Source of the DNA: Coprinellus micaceus
Lineage: Eukaryota > Basidiomycota > Agaricomycetes > Agaricales > Psathyrellaceae
Assembly (NCBI GenBank): GCA_951394405.1
Contig: OX596346.1
Coordinates: forward strand, 806,001 to 870,000
DNA length: 64,000 bases
Direction: 5' to 3'
Shown here: positions 12,355 through 23,287 of the stretch, piece after piece
Layout of the letters: each line of letters begins with the position of its first letter
How positions within the stretch are numbered: position 1 is the stretch's first letter
Notes under the pieces: generated by a model
Database searches by the model: none
Told to the model about the DNA's origin: nothing
What the model saw: the letters and a program-made list of their open reading frames with translations, nothing else
Position numbers and translations under genes: made by a program

Positions 12355-13625
12355 CTACGACTCAAGGCCGATGGCCTTCGCATAATCCTCGAACCGCTTA
12401 GCCCTTTGAGACTTCTCGGTGAGAGTCCAAGTCGACGGTTTGAATAACCGACGGGCAAAATCCTGGATCCTCTCGGAACGACTTCGGTGGGAATAGATGA
12501 AGATGATGGGGCCAAGGCCTCGCGCCAGGTACTCCTCGACAGTTTTAGGAGGTTCGAGGTCAACACCCGAGTCTTTGCGTGAAGAAAAGGGAAGGTCGGC
12601 ACGCGATGAGCGACCAAACGAAGGGGACTGGGAAGGGGCAAAGTACCTGGAACCGCGATCGTCATAGACGACGACGACGAGTGTGACGACAACGCCAGCG
12701 AGCTTGACGCAGTCACGAAAGACTCGTCCCCGGTCGAGTCGGTAGACGATAGTTCCATCTCGAACGGCTCGGGCTGACCGAGGGCCGTTTGCTCAGAGTC
12801 TATGCTTTCGGCATCGTGCTCGTGCTCCCCATCCTCGAGGGCGGGAGTGGCAGGCTCTGGCTCCTCTGCGATGGGCGCCAAGGGCAGCTTCCCTGAAGGA
12901 GCCACGACCGAACACATTTAGTCTCAGACACGAAAGGAGGACTGAGACAAGAATAGGGGGAAATGATACTGACGACGAGGGTCGGGGAACACGAGTGTCT
13001 GCTCAGCCCTGGTGGGGACCTTGGGCCTGAGGAGTGTGTGCGATGGCATCGCAGGACACTCGACGGTCGTCGCAAAGAGCTGCAGGACCTCTGCATCCAC
13101 CCCCGGAAACCATGGCGCGATGAAGTAGCGCTGCAGCTCGGCGATCTTCGCATCAAACTTGGGTTTCTGCTCGTCGGTCAACGACTTGAGGACGTAACCC
13201 TCGACGTATTTGGGGGAGGCAGCCATCTTCGAACTCGCGAAGTAGGAAGATGTGAAGGCCGTGAAGACGGCGTCCGTGAACGTAGGATCGTGGCGCGCCG
13301 CGAGGGACTTGAAGGCCATGTGCCAGAGGATCTCGGCGTCGATTCCATAGGCGATGCCGCCCGTGAAGGTCTCCTTGATGGAGAGGACGACGAGCATGGC
13401 TCGGAAGGCGCACGAGGGCTTCACGAGTGGGTGGTTGATGGCGACCCGTAACAGAAGGTTCTGTATACGACGGGGGGAGGACTCATCCCAAGTCAAGTAC
13501 ACCGCCGGGGTGCTGAGATGGTGGATGAGGTGGCCGTGGATGATCTCGGCGACAAGGAAGGTGTCGTCGAGGAGGGTCGCACGGTCCGTAGACCAAGTGT
13601 CGAGGAGGACGTGTTGGTAAGGCAT
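12355..13625 (-). CDS. Uncharacterised family-M protein, left copy
   Basis: I do not recognise a named domain. Three exons (13625-12974, 12892-12647, 12572-12355) sum to 1,116 nt (371 aa), all phases matching. The first 230 residues look alpha-helical and globular, starting MPYQHVLLDTWSTDRATLLDD. The middle is acidic and Ser-rich (EEPEPATPALEDGEHEHDAE). The tail (VEEYLARGLGPIIFIYSHRS) is basic and amphipathic. A clear paralog lies near the other end of the window on the opposite strand (61659-63135). It shares the opening MPY..LL/FDTWS.D, the ALR/FRAMLVVLSIKE block and an intron at the same place and phase after PRR, followed by the same kind of acidic segment. The C-terminal exons differ. 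Function is unknown. Confidence 0.75.
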
Positions 13626-13956
13626 GATGATGGTTGGTTGTGAGGCGGTGTGAAAGTAGGCAGTGGGTGGGGTTGGTGGAGGTTGACAGGAAAGAGTTGT
13701 TGGGGGTCAGACTGGAACGGGACGGATTGAAATACTCTCAGGAGGGGGGAGAGCCAAACAGGCCAAAGGGTCTCGCAATGTCTGGGGTTGGAGATCTTCT
13801 CAGACAATCGGTCAGCGAAGACTCATCAGCTTGGCGTCAGCAGCAATCCCTCAGAGGGGGAACGAGGAGAGATCATCTTGTTCGCTACGTTGGGGCGTTG
13901 TGGTACAGAGGATGAAGGGGTCGTACGGTTGGAGGTAAACTATCCCACTGATAATG
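13626..13956. other. Intergenic spacer
   Basis: 331 nt holding the upstream region of the family-M gene and the 3' end of F-box gene a1; nothing else is seen. Confidence 0.5.
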
Positions 13957-15884
13957 TTAAGCAGAACGTGGGCCCTTCAGGAGACCCTCCACTTCGCCGA
14001 CGATCTCCGCCCTCAATTCCTGGTAAGACTTGACCAGGAAGTCGACCTCTTCCCAAACACCTTCTGCCGAACCTCGGACAACGAACAGGTTCGGGAAAAG
14101 GCGGTCGAGGAACCTCGCGATGACGGCCTTCCGTGACAGGGGCAGTTCCAGTTTGGTAGAGTCTTTCAAGGTGTTGCCGGTGTTGATCGTCAAGTGTCGT
14201 AACCCATGGTGAAGCGGGGAGGTCGCCGACCCTGTCGTCTCGTGGGCCTTTGCTATGAGATGTTCCTCCGCAATACGGTTGGCATCAAAATGGAAATCAA
14301 GGTATTCCAAACTCTTGCAGTGCATCCAAATAGCTGAGGCAAGGAAGGAAAGGCCAGGGAACGACAGTGACGGAGTCACTGGTGCCTGCGAATCCTCGAG
14401 CTTGATGTGAAACTGGAGACTGGTTAAGGAAGTCCATCGTGCGATGGCCTTTTGCAACACAGAACAAGTGAACGTCGCAACCTGAAGAGGTACGTCGAGG
14501 ATATGGAATTGCCGAAGACCACCAGCCCCCTTGAGAGCAGAAAGGAGTAGGTCACTTGCTTCCGTACTTGACGGCCACTCGTAGCGAGTATCGTTCAAGT
14601 CCTCTCCTTGCGAGCTGTCCCCTATACATTCCACCGCTACGGTCTCCATAGCGGGATTTGCTTGCAGGTATAAGGCAATGCATAAGTGAAGCGGCATGAC
14701 GTCTGTAACGTGGATGAACTTGAGGGTCATGTTACGTATCTTGCTTGACGGAAGGGTCCCCGCCATGAGGCACTGGGAATGCTGGTTAGCCGTGACGTGC
14801 GCAGTATCCAGGGAACGGCCTCTGATGGGAGGAGGGAGGGGTTTCTTGACCACCCCTACGTCGAGAAAGACTCCAGTCAGGAAGGGCGTCGTGAGTTTAA
14901 TGTTTCGCAGAAATTTTAAAGGTCGAAACTCCCAGAAGGACCCTATGTAAGCGGCGGTGGTGATTGTCAAGCAGAGAGACACCAGTGCAGTGAGCTTCGA
15001 CACCTGGAAAAAGAATTTGTCGCTAACGGGTCCCCCATAGGTGAATGATCGTAGGTGAGGCGCCGAGAATCGGAGCCTAGGTAGGACATGGATGACGTTC
15101 TCGGCTGGCGCTCTGGATGATGGCCTCTGATAGTCATTTGGTGACATTGTGGCTTTGACTTCGAGGGATCGTAGAGGCGGACCAGTGAGAAGGAAGAGTG
15201 AGGGTATGCCATGAATCGCCTCTGGTTCCAGTGTAACAGAGGTCAGGGACGGGAAGAATGGGTCCGGCCTTTCTGGTAGTGTGAACAGCTCCATGAATGC
15301 AGGCGTGGACGCGACAATATCCGGTTGATACTTGAGATGGAAATGTTGAATCCGAGAAGCATAGCAGCTGAAGCGCTCCCAGTCCTCGGATCCTCGGTAG
15401 TCGTGCATCTAACCAGCGGTGTGAGCGAGGAGCACCAGTCTCGTTTGCCCAAAAAAACTCACCCCGATCCCTTTGTACTCGGTTTTAAACCACGGAAGGA
15501 GCTTGAATACATGGACTAAGCTGTCCGTTGTGTTCCACAGCAAGTTAGCGGCTGAGTGGAAGAACGATTCGTTGACCAGCAGTAGAGGAGCCAGAGCACC
15601 TCTCCACTTCGGTTTCTCAGCATCCCCGACAACCAGTGCTTTCAAGTCCAATAGGATAAGGGGCAAGAGGTCCTCGCTGGTCATAACTCTTTGTGAAGGG
15701 TTTGTCTGGATTTCGGTTGTTCCTCGCCTTGCATCGACTCCGGCGTTTCAGGACTGATGATGGCGTCCTTCATAGGTTCTGCCAGTAGCAATGGATTTTA
15801 ACAACCACCTGAGATAAAAAGTCACCCACCATGAGTAGGGGCCGCATCAGCTTCCAAGCCAACCGGGTCGTGTTCCTCTGGCAT
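13957..15884 (-). pseudogene. F-box-like/LRR-like protein a1, N-terminal frameshift
   Basis: This is a member of the F-box-like family in this window, presumed SCF ubiquitin-ligase adaptors. Exons are 15884-15830, 15778-15463 and 15408-13957. The F-box-like segment (EDLLPLILLDLKA...LAPLLLVNESFF...LLW) ends at FKLLPWFKTEYKGIG. It splices to MHDYRGSEDWERF and a long leucine-rich C-terminal region with the family blocks FPGLSFLASAIW, LEYLDFHFD and SRKAVIARFLDRLFP. Exon 2 is one base short. The upstream exon reads in frame to LHKEL and a TGA at about 15683, while the conserved DLLP frame is shifted by one. The upstream reading (DAIISPE) is homologous to F-box gene b1, so the shift is probably a real lesion or a sequence error and not a wrong start. 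If not, translation could begin at ATG 15684. Closest relative in the window: the gene at 55564. Confidence 0.72.
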
Positions 15885-16491
15885 TACGAACCCTCCCCCG
15901 TGGTCCTTCTCAGTTCCGGGAAGTTCACAGGTTCGCTGGGGTGACCTGAGAGAGACGAAGCCTCGATGTAACAACGATACAATGCCCGTATTCCGCGACT
16001 ACACGTTGAATAGCGCAACAGTCGGTTGGGTGCCAGATGGCTGTTCGGAGAGCGACATGGCTTAGACGGTCTAAGACGGAGAGTCGGAGTCGAAGTTGCA
16101 TATCAAACTCGTGAGAAAAAACATTGACCAGTGACCATCCATCCAGCGCATATCGACCTCTCCATCTCTTCCTTCCCCTCCACCACCACCCGCTCACTAG
16201 GTCTCTCACCGATGCCTCTCTCACACGCGGAGACACCTGATTAGAATGAGGTGATCCTGGGACGCATACCTACATTACGAAGCTCCAATCTACGGGCCCC
16301 GTATCGCATCTCTGGGTGGTCATCCGCCCATAGGCGCCAACCGACGCCGAGTCAACGATGGCCAAAGACATGTTCGGAGAACAGATATAAGTAAGCCATT
16401 GTAAGTCATTTCGAGCAATAAGTAAACGACGGCTCTAGTGTAGGCCCAGGGAAAACCTCCGACGAAACGACGTTTGTCTCCCTACGGCCAA
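15885..16491. other. Intergenic region
   Basis: About 600 nt between the start of F-box gene a1 and the 3' end of the next minus-strand gene. A 103-codon minus frame (15925-16236) has no motif. No clear promoter element was identified. Confidence 0.45.
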
Positions 16492-17178
16492 TCATGCGGT
16501 CTCTTCCACGTTTGACTTTTTGGACTTGTAGTCGTGGAGGTAATCACCGAAAAATCTGCCCAATTCCCTCATTAAAGTCTCTCCACTCTCGAACCCAAGT
16601 TGCTTCGCAATCTTCGCTGCCGTATCCAATCCCTTCTCGACGGCGCCTTTGATGAAACGACGCTTGAAAACCACGGCGACGTCTGTCAGACCCCATCGTA
16701 TGAAAGAACTTAGTTAAACTTACCTGGTACGGGGTCCTTTTTTTGTCATGGTAAGCAAGCCAGCGTCCCGTCCCATCCTTACTTTTCTGACCATACTGGA
16801 ACTCTGCATCGACCACGACAGTAAAATCAGGCTTCCCCTCAACCCGTTTCTTCTTGAACTCCTCGAGTTCCTCGAGTTGGATGAAAATGATGGACGATGT
16901 TTCAGGACCGGTCTTTCCGTTAGGGTCTGGGAATGAATGTGTTGGTGGGTTTCGTGTCAGATTATCCGAAGACAGCATCGCAGGAGAAGATGCTGACCTT
17001 TGGTCGCGACAATTGTAAAATCAGCCATGATGTACTGCCCTGTTTTCTCTTTCACTTGACTCCAAGTGACTGTGACGGGGTCCGCCTTGCTCTCGTCGAT
17101 GTCTGTAACGAGAATTGTGTCGCCTTCCATAACGGCCACAATATTTTCGGATAGGTTCAGAGAAGCAGGAGACGACAT
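16492..17178 (-). CDS. Unknown small protein, possible frameshift at A7 run
   Basis: No recognised family. Exon 1 starts at ATG 17178 (MSSPASLNLSENIVAVMEGD), chosen because a TATA box lies about 37 nt upstream; a second ATG at 17193 would sit almost on the TATA box. Exon 2 (from DPNGKTGPETSSIIFIQLEE) joins cleanly. Exon 3 encodes a basic helical tail (FKRRFIKGAVEKGLDTAAKI...HDYKSKKSNVEETA) but lies one base out of frame with exon 2. Just before the exon 2 donor is a run of seven A on the coding strand (16738-16744); one more A would bring the exons into frame. It could be a homopolymer miscall or a true indel. It is divergently transcribed from the 816-aa gene at 17747, so the two may share a promoter. 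Confidence 0.5.
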
Positions 17179-17746
17179 GTGGGTGGTGACCATCAGTGAG
17201 CGTCTTGGTGTTACTTATATACCCTTCATTGATCTTTTCCTCTAGGCACTTGAAGGACCACTCGGACAGAGCCAGGGTGAGCTCTGGAGCCTTGTGCCCA
17301 TAGAACTCGGCGCCCTAGCAGTGCCGGCCCACAAATCAAGTCGGTGAAGTAAAGGGGCGCATGTTGGGCTCGTGTTCTGTCTCCTTGTCTGACATCCCGG
17401 ACGGCCCTTGACATGGAGAATTGGCGCTCATCGTGATGAGGGGGCCTTGATGCTTAGGGGAAACGCTTGGGAAACGCTCTATAGAACCTCGAGCGACCGC
17501 TGTGGAACATTCGTTGCTTCCAAATGCTCGAATGATTACGCTACCCAGGCGGGAACGTGTTTTCGGACTGCGGCATTGGAACCTTTCCGAAGGCACATAG
17601 GAAATATGGTGGCGTGTGCCGTACAAACCATGTCACGATGCCTTCCAGACGTCCTTCAAGCCATCGAGCACGAAGAGGATTTAAGGTCGGCGGATTGCTT
17701 CGAACCGCCCAAGTCCCTTACACTCAAGCCTGAGTTCTCAGACGCC
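17179..17746. other. Divergent promoter region
   Basis: About 570 nt shared by two head-to-head genes. On the plus strand the reading frame of the downstream gene stays open back to 17408, so its start may be further upstream (for example ATG 17606) than the one I chose. Confidence 0.45.
17215..17221 (-). promoter_or_regulatory. TATA box of small divergent gene
   Basis: TATATAA on the minus strand, 37 nt upstream of the preferred ATG at 17178. It supports the second of two candidate start codons. Confidence 0.45.
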
Positions 17747-20440
17747 ATGGCAAGCAGCGCTAGCAATGCAATATCCGATTCGACTGGCGACCCTTCTGTA
17801 CGCGAAATCTTGGAAGTCGGGGTTTCCGACAAATGGGAAAGCTCGATACCCCCAGGGACCCGATCGAAGATCGTCATCGACACGAAAGAACTCGTACTGA
17901 AGTACCCCGAAGACAAGGCGTTCATTTTTCAAGGCGGTGGTCGATGGGAGTTGTCGAAGGGTACCATTGCGCTGTATGTTCGCGATCGCCGACCCCACGT
18001 CAACTTCGCCCTGGTCGCATCGGTGTCCGCCTTTGATCACGCAACCGTCTTCGATACCGACCTCGTTTTGACCGAAGAAATCAAGAAGCAACTGGTGAGA
18101 ACTTCAGCTGTAGGCGGAGGTCCACTTTTAACCCCGTTAAACATACCTAGCCCGCGCCCGCTGCTGACCTATGCGTACTCTATGATTGGGGAGGCATTGG
18201 GGAGGCCAAAGCTCGTGAAATCGCGTGCGCCCACCCCGAGGTAGCGCATACCATCAAAGTTATCCGAGGCATCGAAGACTTGCAGAGTTCCACTCCAGGC
18301 TCGAAGCAGACGGGGGTTCTGGTGAAAGCCAAGCTCAGCTTGGTCGATTGGTCTTCATCCCCCAGTTCTCTGCTGAAGAGATTGAGCGACATCGACCAAG
18401 TGACGGGATCGGGGGGCATCTCGACGATCGAACTCAGCTGCTTCATCACAAAGGTTTACGCCCCCTACGCCAAGCCACTCAGGTCCATTACCTTCGCTGC
18501 ACAGATCAACGCCCTCCCCGTTCTCGACTGTGTCGCACTGGAGGACATAACCGCCTCTCTTTCCATCGTCCAGTCCGATCGAGACTCCCCTCAGGCTTCG
18601 TCTCCTTCCGCCATCCTCAAGCTTACAGGTCGACTTGTCATGGGCACATTCGATACCAACAATCCATGGTCCTCCACCGGGACATTGGTGATTGACAAGG
18701 CAAAGCAGAAGGCTGAACTGATAGTTGTCCCCACCAGCCAAGAGCAAGCCATGGCCCAGCTTGGGAAAATCAAACTCGGTAACATCGACTTCAGGGTCAT
18801 TTACACCTTCGGCGGAGAGCGAGTCGGTCTGAAAGTCAATCTATCCCTCGATGTCACGCTGGGCACAATTGTCGTACGGGGCAGCGTCATGTTTAACCGT
18901 GCCAGTTCTTCGTACCTCTCCTTCAAAGTTCCTGGAACTTTCAACATCAATGATATTGCCAGATTCGTGGTTGGACTCACACCCAAGCTTCCGGACGATA
19001 TCCTCCGGATCTCCTTCACCGACCTTTTCTTCTCGTACTCATGGAACACCACCACCCTGGCCAGGCGCTTTGAAGAGGAGATCGAAACGGGCCTGACTGT
19101 ACGAGGGCAGGTCAAAGCATTTGGTGAGTCTCTGGGGTATCACATCTAGATCTTTGAAAATTTCTCGATACTCACTGTTCTGAATTCAAGATCGCGACTT
19201 CAACGCTCTTCTTAAGCTCGTTCCTAGCGGCCAAGACAAAGGGATCGTTGCGTCTGTTCGGCTTGGCCGTCCAGTGAACCTTGTCATTTTCACTCTTCAT
19301 GGCAAGAAAAATGCGACCATCGGTCCCCTGATCACCTACGATGGGAGACAGGCCACCACCCAAGGTTCAACCATCGACTGTGGGCTCCTAATCTTCGGGA
19401 AAACCATCGACGACGTCCAGATGCGCAGTGGGCCTTCCGAAGCTAAGGACAAGGCGCCTTGTTTCCAGGTCAAGGTCAACATCAAGTCTGACAAGGTTCC
19501 AGGAGGAAACGTACCCATTACTCTCGAAATTGTGACCGTCAATGACCGCACTCATATCCGATTATTCGGTCTCGATCTCACGGAGATTGTGGATGCCTTC
19601 AACGCGAAGAAGATTTGGGACAAGTTGAGGGACATTACCAAGAAAGATCCGTGCAAGGAGATCGATATTCCGTGCGTATGTATACTTTATTCCGTTACCC
19701 GGCTGCTCACCAACCCGGTCAGTGATATCATGGAACATAAATTTAGGCCGAAGATTAGTTGGGCAGAGAAACAGCCCGAACAGGAGGTTGGAAAGCCTCT
19801 CCGGTGTTCTTTCGACGTTGCCATAACCTGGTATATTAAGGTACTCAACGAGAAGGTGGTGGTGCGTATCTTTTGCCTCTATCGTCTGCGCTTGGAAGGT
19901 TCAGCATCTTTTATGGCCTACTACTAGGACATCATCATGGACCCATTTACTCTCACCATGAATGTTCCGAACACTTTAGAAGATGTTTGGGAAGAGATAC
20001 GTCTTGCCCTCGCCAACTCTATTGAGCAGTAAGCCGCGCTATGCAATCCTTCCGACAGTACGAGACTAAATTCTCTATAAAGAATGGCCCAAAACCTCCT
20101 CGATAATGTGGGCAAGTTCTCGCTGATATTGACCTTCCTCTATGTCAAGCACAAACTGGAGAAATGGCTCAACGACGCTTTGCGCGCTTGGCTATGTCGT
20201 CACCCGAAAGCACCCGTGCCCAAACCTATTGACGAACCGGCGCCACCTCCTCCCCCACCTCCTCCAGAGAATCCGGTTCCTGGACCACCTCCGCCCCCAT
20301 CGCCACCTCCACCTCCTCACCCCCCAATCAGGGTCCCGGAACCGCCATGTCCTATTGAAGAATTCATAGGTTTAGTTAGAAGATTCACTCCGCATCAAGT
20401 AGCCATCGACCCGCGGTACCCCAAAACGTTTGGACTTTAG
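17747..20440 (+). CDS. Large unknown protein with polyproline C-terminus
   Basis: I do not recognise a named domain. Five exons (17747-18094, 18151-19123, 19191-19861, 19928-20028, 20083-20440) sum to 2,451 nt (816 aa) with every phase matching. The body is rich in alternating hydrophobic/polar strands, such as GIVASVRLGRPVNLVIFTLHG. It contains two similar units (VLVKAKLSLVDW... and VASVRLGRPVNLVI...) that suggest repeated beta-sandwich domains. A hydrophobic stretch (FSLILTFLYV) precedes a basic segment and a proline tract of about 40 residues near 20240-20335, then a short Cys/Pro tail. There is no signal peptide at the chosen start. The alternative start ATG 17606 would add 47 residues. 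Function is unknown. It sits inside the left F-box arm, divergent from a small gene. Confidence 0.7.
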
Positions 20441-20721
20441 CCGTCGAGGTACTTGAATATGTACTCTTTTTACTTCAAATGATGCTTGCATAACAGGGAA
20501 GGGCAGGTGCTGAAACTTCCCGTGTGTATGAGCCTCTCTTCACAACCGCCAATTGCCTTGACACAGCACAACCACAAAGAATTGCTAGCATTTAGTTGAA
20601 AACCAAGTTACACGACCCAAAGGGAGCGTAGGATCTCTTTGGGAATAGGAAGAGTCGAGACCACCTAGAACTTGAACATCACGAAGATATATTCTTAAAT
20701 TCACTGCACTGGTCTCGAGGT

Positions 20722-22671
20722 TCAAGGGCCAGCAAAAAGGCCTTCCACCTGAGCGACAACGTGATCCCTCTGCCTCCGAAATGCCTTCACCAACACACCA
20801 ACCTCAGCCCACACCCCACTCGCAGATCCGTCGACAACTTCCAACTGAGGGAACAAACGGTCAAGGAACATGGCAATGTCTACCTTCCTCGATGCCGGCA
20901 AATTTATCGCTGCGCCCTCAGCGATTGTATCACCGACGTTAATCGTCAACTCGCGTAGCGGGTGCTGTATCTGGGGGATTTGATAAGAGTTGAGGACGTC
21001 TTCCAGAGACTCCTCTGCGACGAGGGCTTTATCGAAATGAAATTCGAGCTTTTGGATGTTTGGACAAGATTTCCGTATGATAGATGCGAGGAATGATAGA
21101 CCAGGGAAGGGACTCGGAGGGGAAGGGGAAGGGGTTCCTAAGCCAATGGGTGGGCCCTGAGATTCTAATTGAACTCGGAAAGACACACATGTCGCCAGTG
21201 TCCAAAAGGCCATCGCCTGGCTGATTGGTATAGACGTCTCGGCCGCCAGATGGTAAGGGATATCCGCGATTTCAAATTGGCGAATGCACTTCAGGCCCTT
21301 CAAAGAAACTGGGAATCTCTCTTTGGATTTGAGCAATTTTTCGGTGAGCGGTTCGTCATTGGAAGAGAGGGTGATGGGGTTTTGGAGATCCTGGCATGAG
21401 ACATGAACAGGCATTCAATCTGAGGATTTGGATCCAAGAAAACCCAGCCGCATTGCTCAAGGAACAGAAGTTCTGTATACTTGAAGAACCGCAGGTGTAG
21501 ACGGCGCAGCTTTGTGGGACAGATGGCCCACCCGACCCCACCTTGTCCACATCCCGTCGCTGTGATCGACAAGCTCTGGAGGCTGCGCAACCGACATCTT
21601 CCATCGAACAACTCCGCGAGCCGTGTTTGCCCAGGGCCTGCGTCAAAATCTGGTGCATCGATTTCGAAGTCTTCAAGAACAGCCAATCGGCGGATATTCT
21701 GAGTGATAGCTGTGTCCTGTCGGCTCGTCGATCTCAGTCTAAGGATCATGAGGGACCTTAATTGACAGAGTCGGAGGAAGAATTCGCCGTCCGTGGATCC
21801 AGCGTAGATAAAAGTGTGTAAACGAAGAGAGGACGCAGCCATTCTGGGGAGGGCGGTCATGAGGTCGGTGGACGGCGCATATTGATCTACTGGTGGTGGG
21901 GCCTCGATTATATCCAAGGGTCCACGGAGAGGGCAGGAAAGGCGCTTGAAGGTGCGCAGAGAAGGTGCGGTCAGAAGAAAGAGAGAGGATACGCTGCAAA
22001 GGCCGAGAGGAAGTATGGCCACATGTTGGAGGTTAGGGAAGAGCGGACTGGGGGCCCTTTTTAATGTTAGCAGCTCGACTGCATGGTGCGGCGTCATCTC
22101 TGGCAAGGATGCAGTTGCAAAGTCGAATCGCCGAATGAATGGGGCGTAAAGTTTGAACCTCGTCCAATCGTCGGTCCCCTTGTAGCGGTACATCTAGAAA
22201 TATGGCCAATCAACTGTTGTTCTGAGTAGGAGGAGCGAGAAACTAAGGTGGTTACCCCTATTCCTTCGTATTGAGGCTTGGTGAACCACGGAAGAAGCTT
22301 GAACACAGGGCTAAGGCTACCCATTGATTCCCACAGAATTTCTGCACCAGCATGGAAGAACGCTTTGTTGACGGTAAGCACCGCACCGACCGCGGGTTTC
22401 CCAAGGGTCTCTAACAGGCCCAGGAGTATTCCTGGGAGCAGGTCGTCGTTGAATAAAACCTCATGGGGAATGTTCAGTGCGCAAAGATCGGCCGTCTCAG
22501 GAGGCGTCGTAGGTTCTTGGATAGGTTCTGGGACAATGACCGCGTCTTGCAATCGTGCAATTAGCAACGTTCTACGTTGGGTGTGCCGAGACGCTCACCT
22601 CCATGTGACGCAGCAGTTTCTCCAGCGCCCGTTGAATCGTTGACCGATGGATCGCGATTGGTACTGTCCAT
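20722..22671 (-). pseudogene. F-box-like/LRR-like protein b1, mid-gene frameshift
   Basis: Three exons: 22671-22599 (MDSTNRDPSVNDSTGAGE), 22545-22256 with the F-box-like segment (HEVLFNDDLLPGILLGLLE...NKAFFHAGAEILWESM...FKLLPWFTKPQYEGIG), and 22193-20722 with the leucine-rich region. Exons 1 and 2 join in frame. Exon 3 is one base short of a whole number of codons. The frame read from MYRYKGTDDWTRF reaches NPQIECLF at about 21410, and homology then continues one frame over as VHVSCQDLQNP through to SRKVDIAMFLDRLFPQLEVVDGS and the stop at 20722. The intact paralog at 53152 reads straight through this place (IETFSVEFSCQ). It is therefore a single-base deletion in b1 or a sequence error. If real, the product loses about 230 C-terminal residues, including the conserved FPGLSFLAS and SRK blocks. 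Confidence 0.78.
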
Positions 22672-23287
22672 GGCGGCGTTGTATCCTGAAGGTCGAAGTC
22701 AACTTGAAGAGCAGATGGAAACTTGAACACTGGTGTGGCTCTGTCGATTCGTATACAAAGCCTATTTATCCAGGGGCATCGCCAGGCGCTCGGGGCACGT
22801 GTACGCCTCAAGGCTGTGAGGCTGCCCGTCACGGACACGAGGGTGACAAGGCTTTCGCCGCGCCGCAACCATCGACCTTAAATCTAGAGGTGAGTGTAGC
22901 CAAAAATTTCCAGAATACAAGCATATGCTTTTACTAGAGTTTAAGCAGTCCGGCGGATGGATCCTGGCCCCTTGCGGGTAGATTCCACCAGACCAATGGT
23001 GTCCGAGTCATGGTTTGAAAACAAAGGTCAAGAGACGGTCGGGATCTGAACCGAGTCGGCGCGGGCGCTTGTTGGAGCAGTATACTGGCACTATCTGTCA
23101 GTGTCTAAAGACTGAGTTGGGGGATAATACAGTCAGTTACATGTTCTATTCAACAGAAAGCCATACCGGCTCGGACGGGTCCGTAAGGTAAGTAGGCACA
23201 AATGTTAGCACAATCAAGCTCCGCTACATACAGTCCAGCAAAGGCGACTCGGATAGATAAGCAATGTCCTGATAGCGATTAAAACCT
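22672..23287. other. Intergenic region between F-box genes
   Basis: About 615 nt between F-box gene b1 and the 3' end of the next F-box gene. A 98-codon minus-strand frame just upstream of b1 overlaps its first exon in another frame and is not supported. Confidence 0.45.

Noticed and set aside
15925..16236. 103-codon minus-strand open frame
   Set aside because: No motif, no splice partner; probably random in a promoter region.
23036..23052. GGTCGGGATCTGAACC, resembling the 3' part of a minus-strand tRNA
   Set aside because: The B-box is imperfect and I found no matching A-box or acceptor stem.
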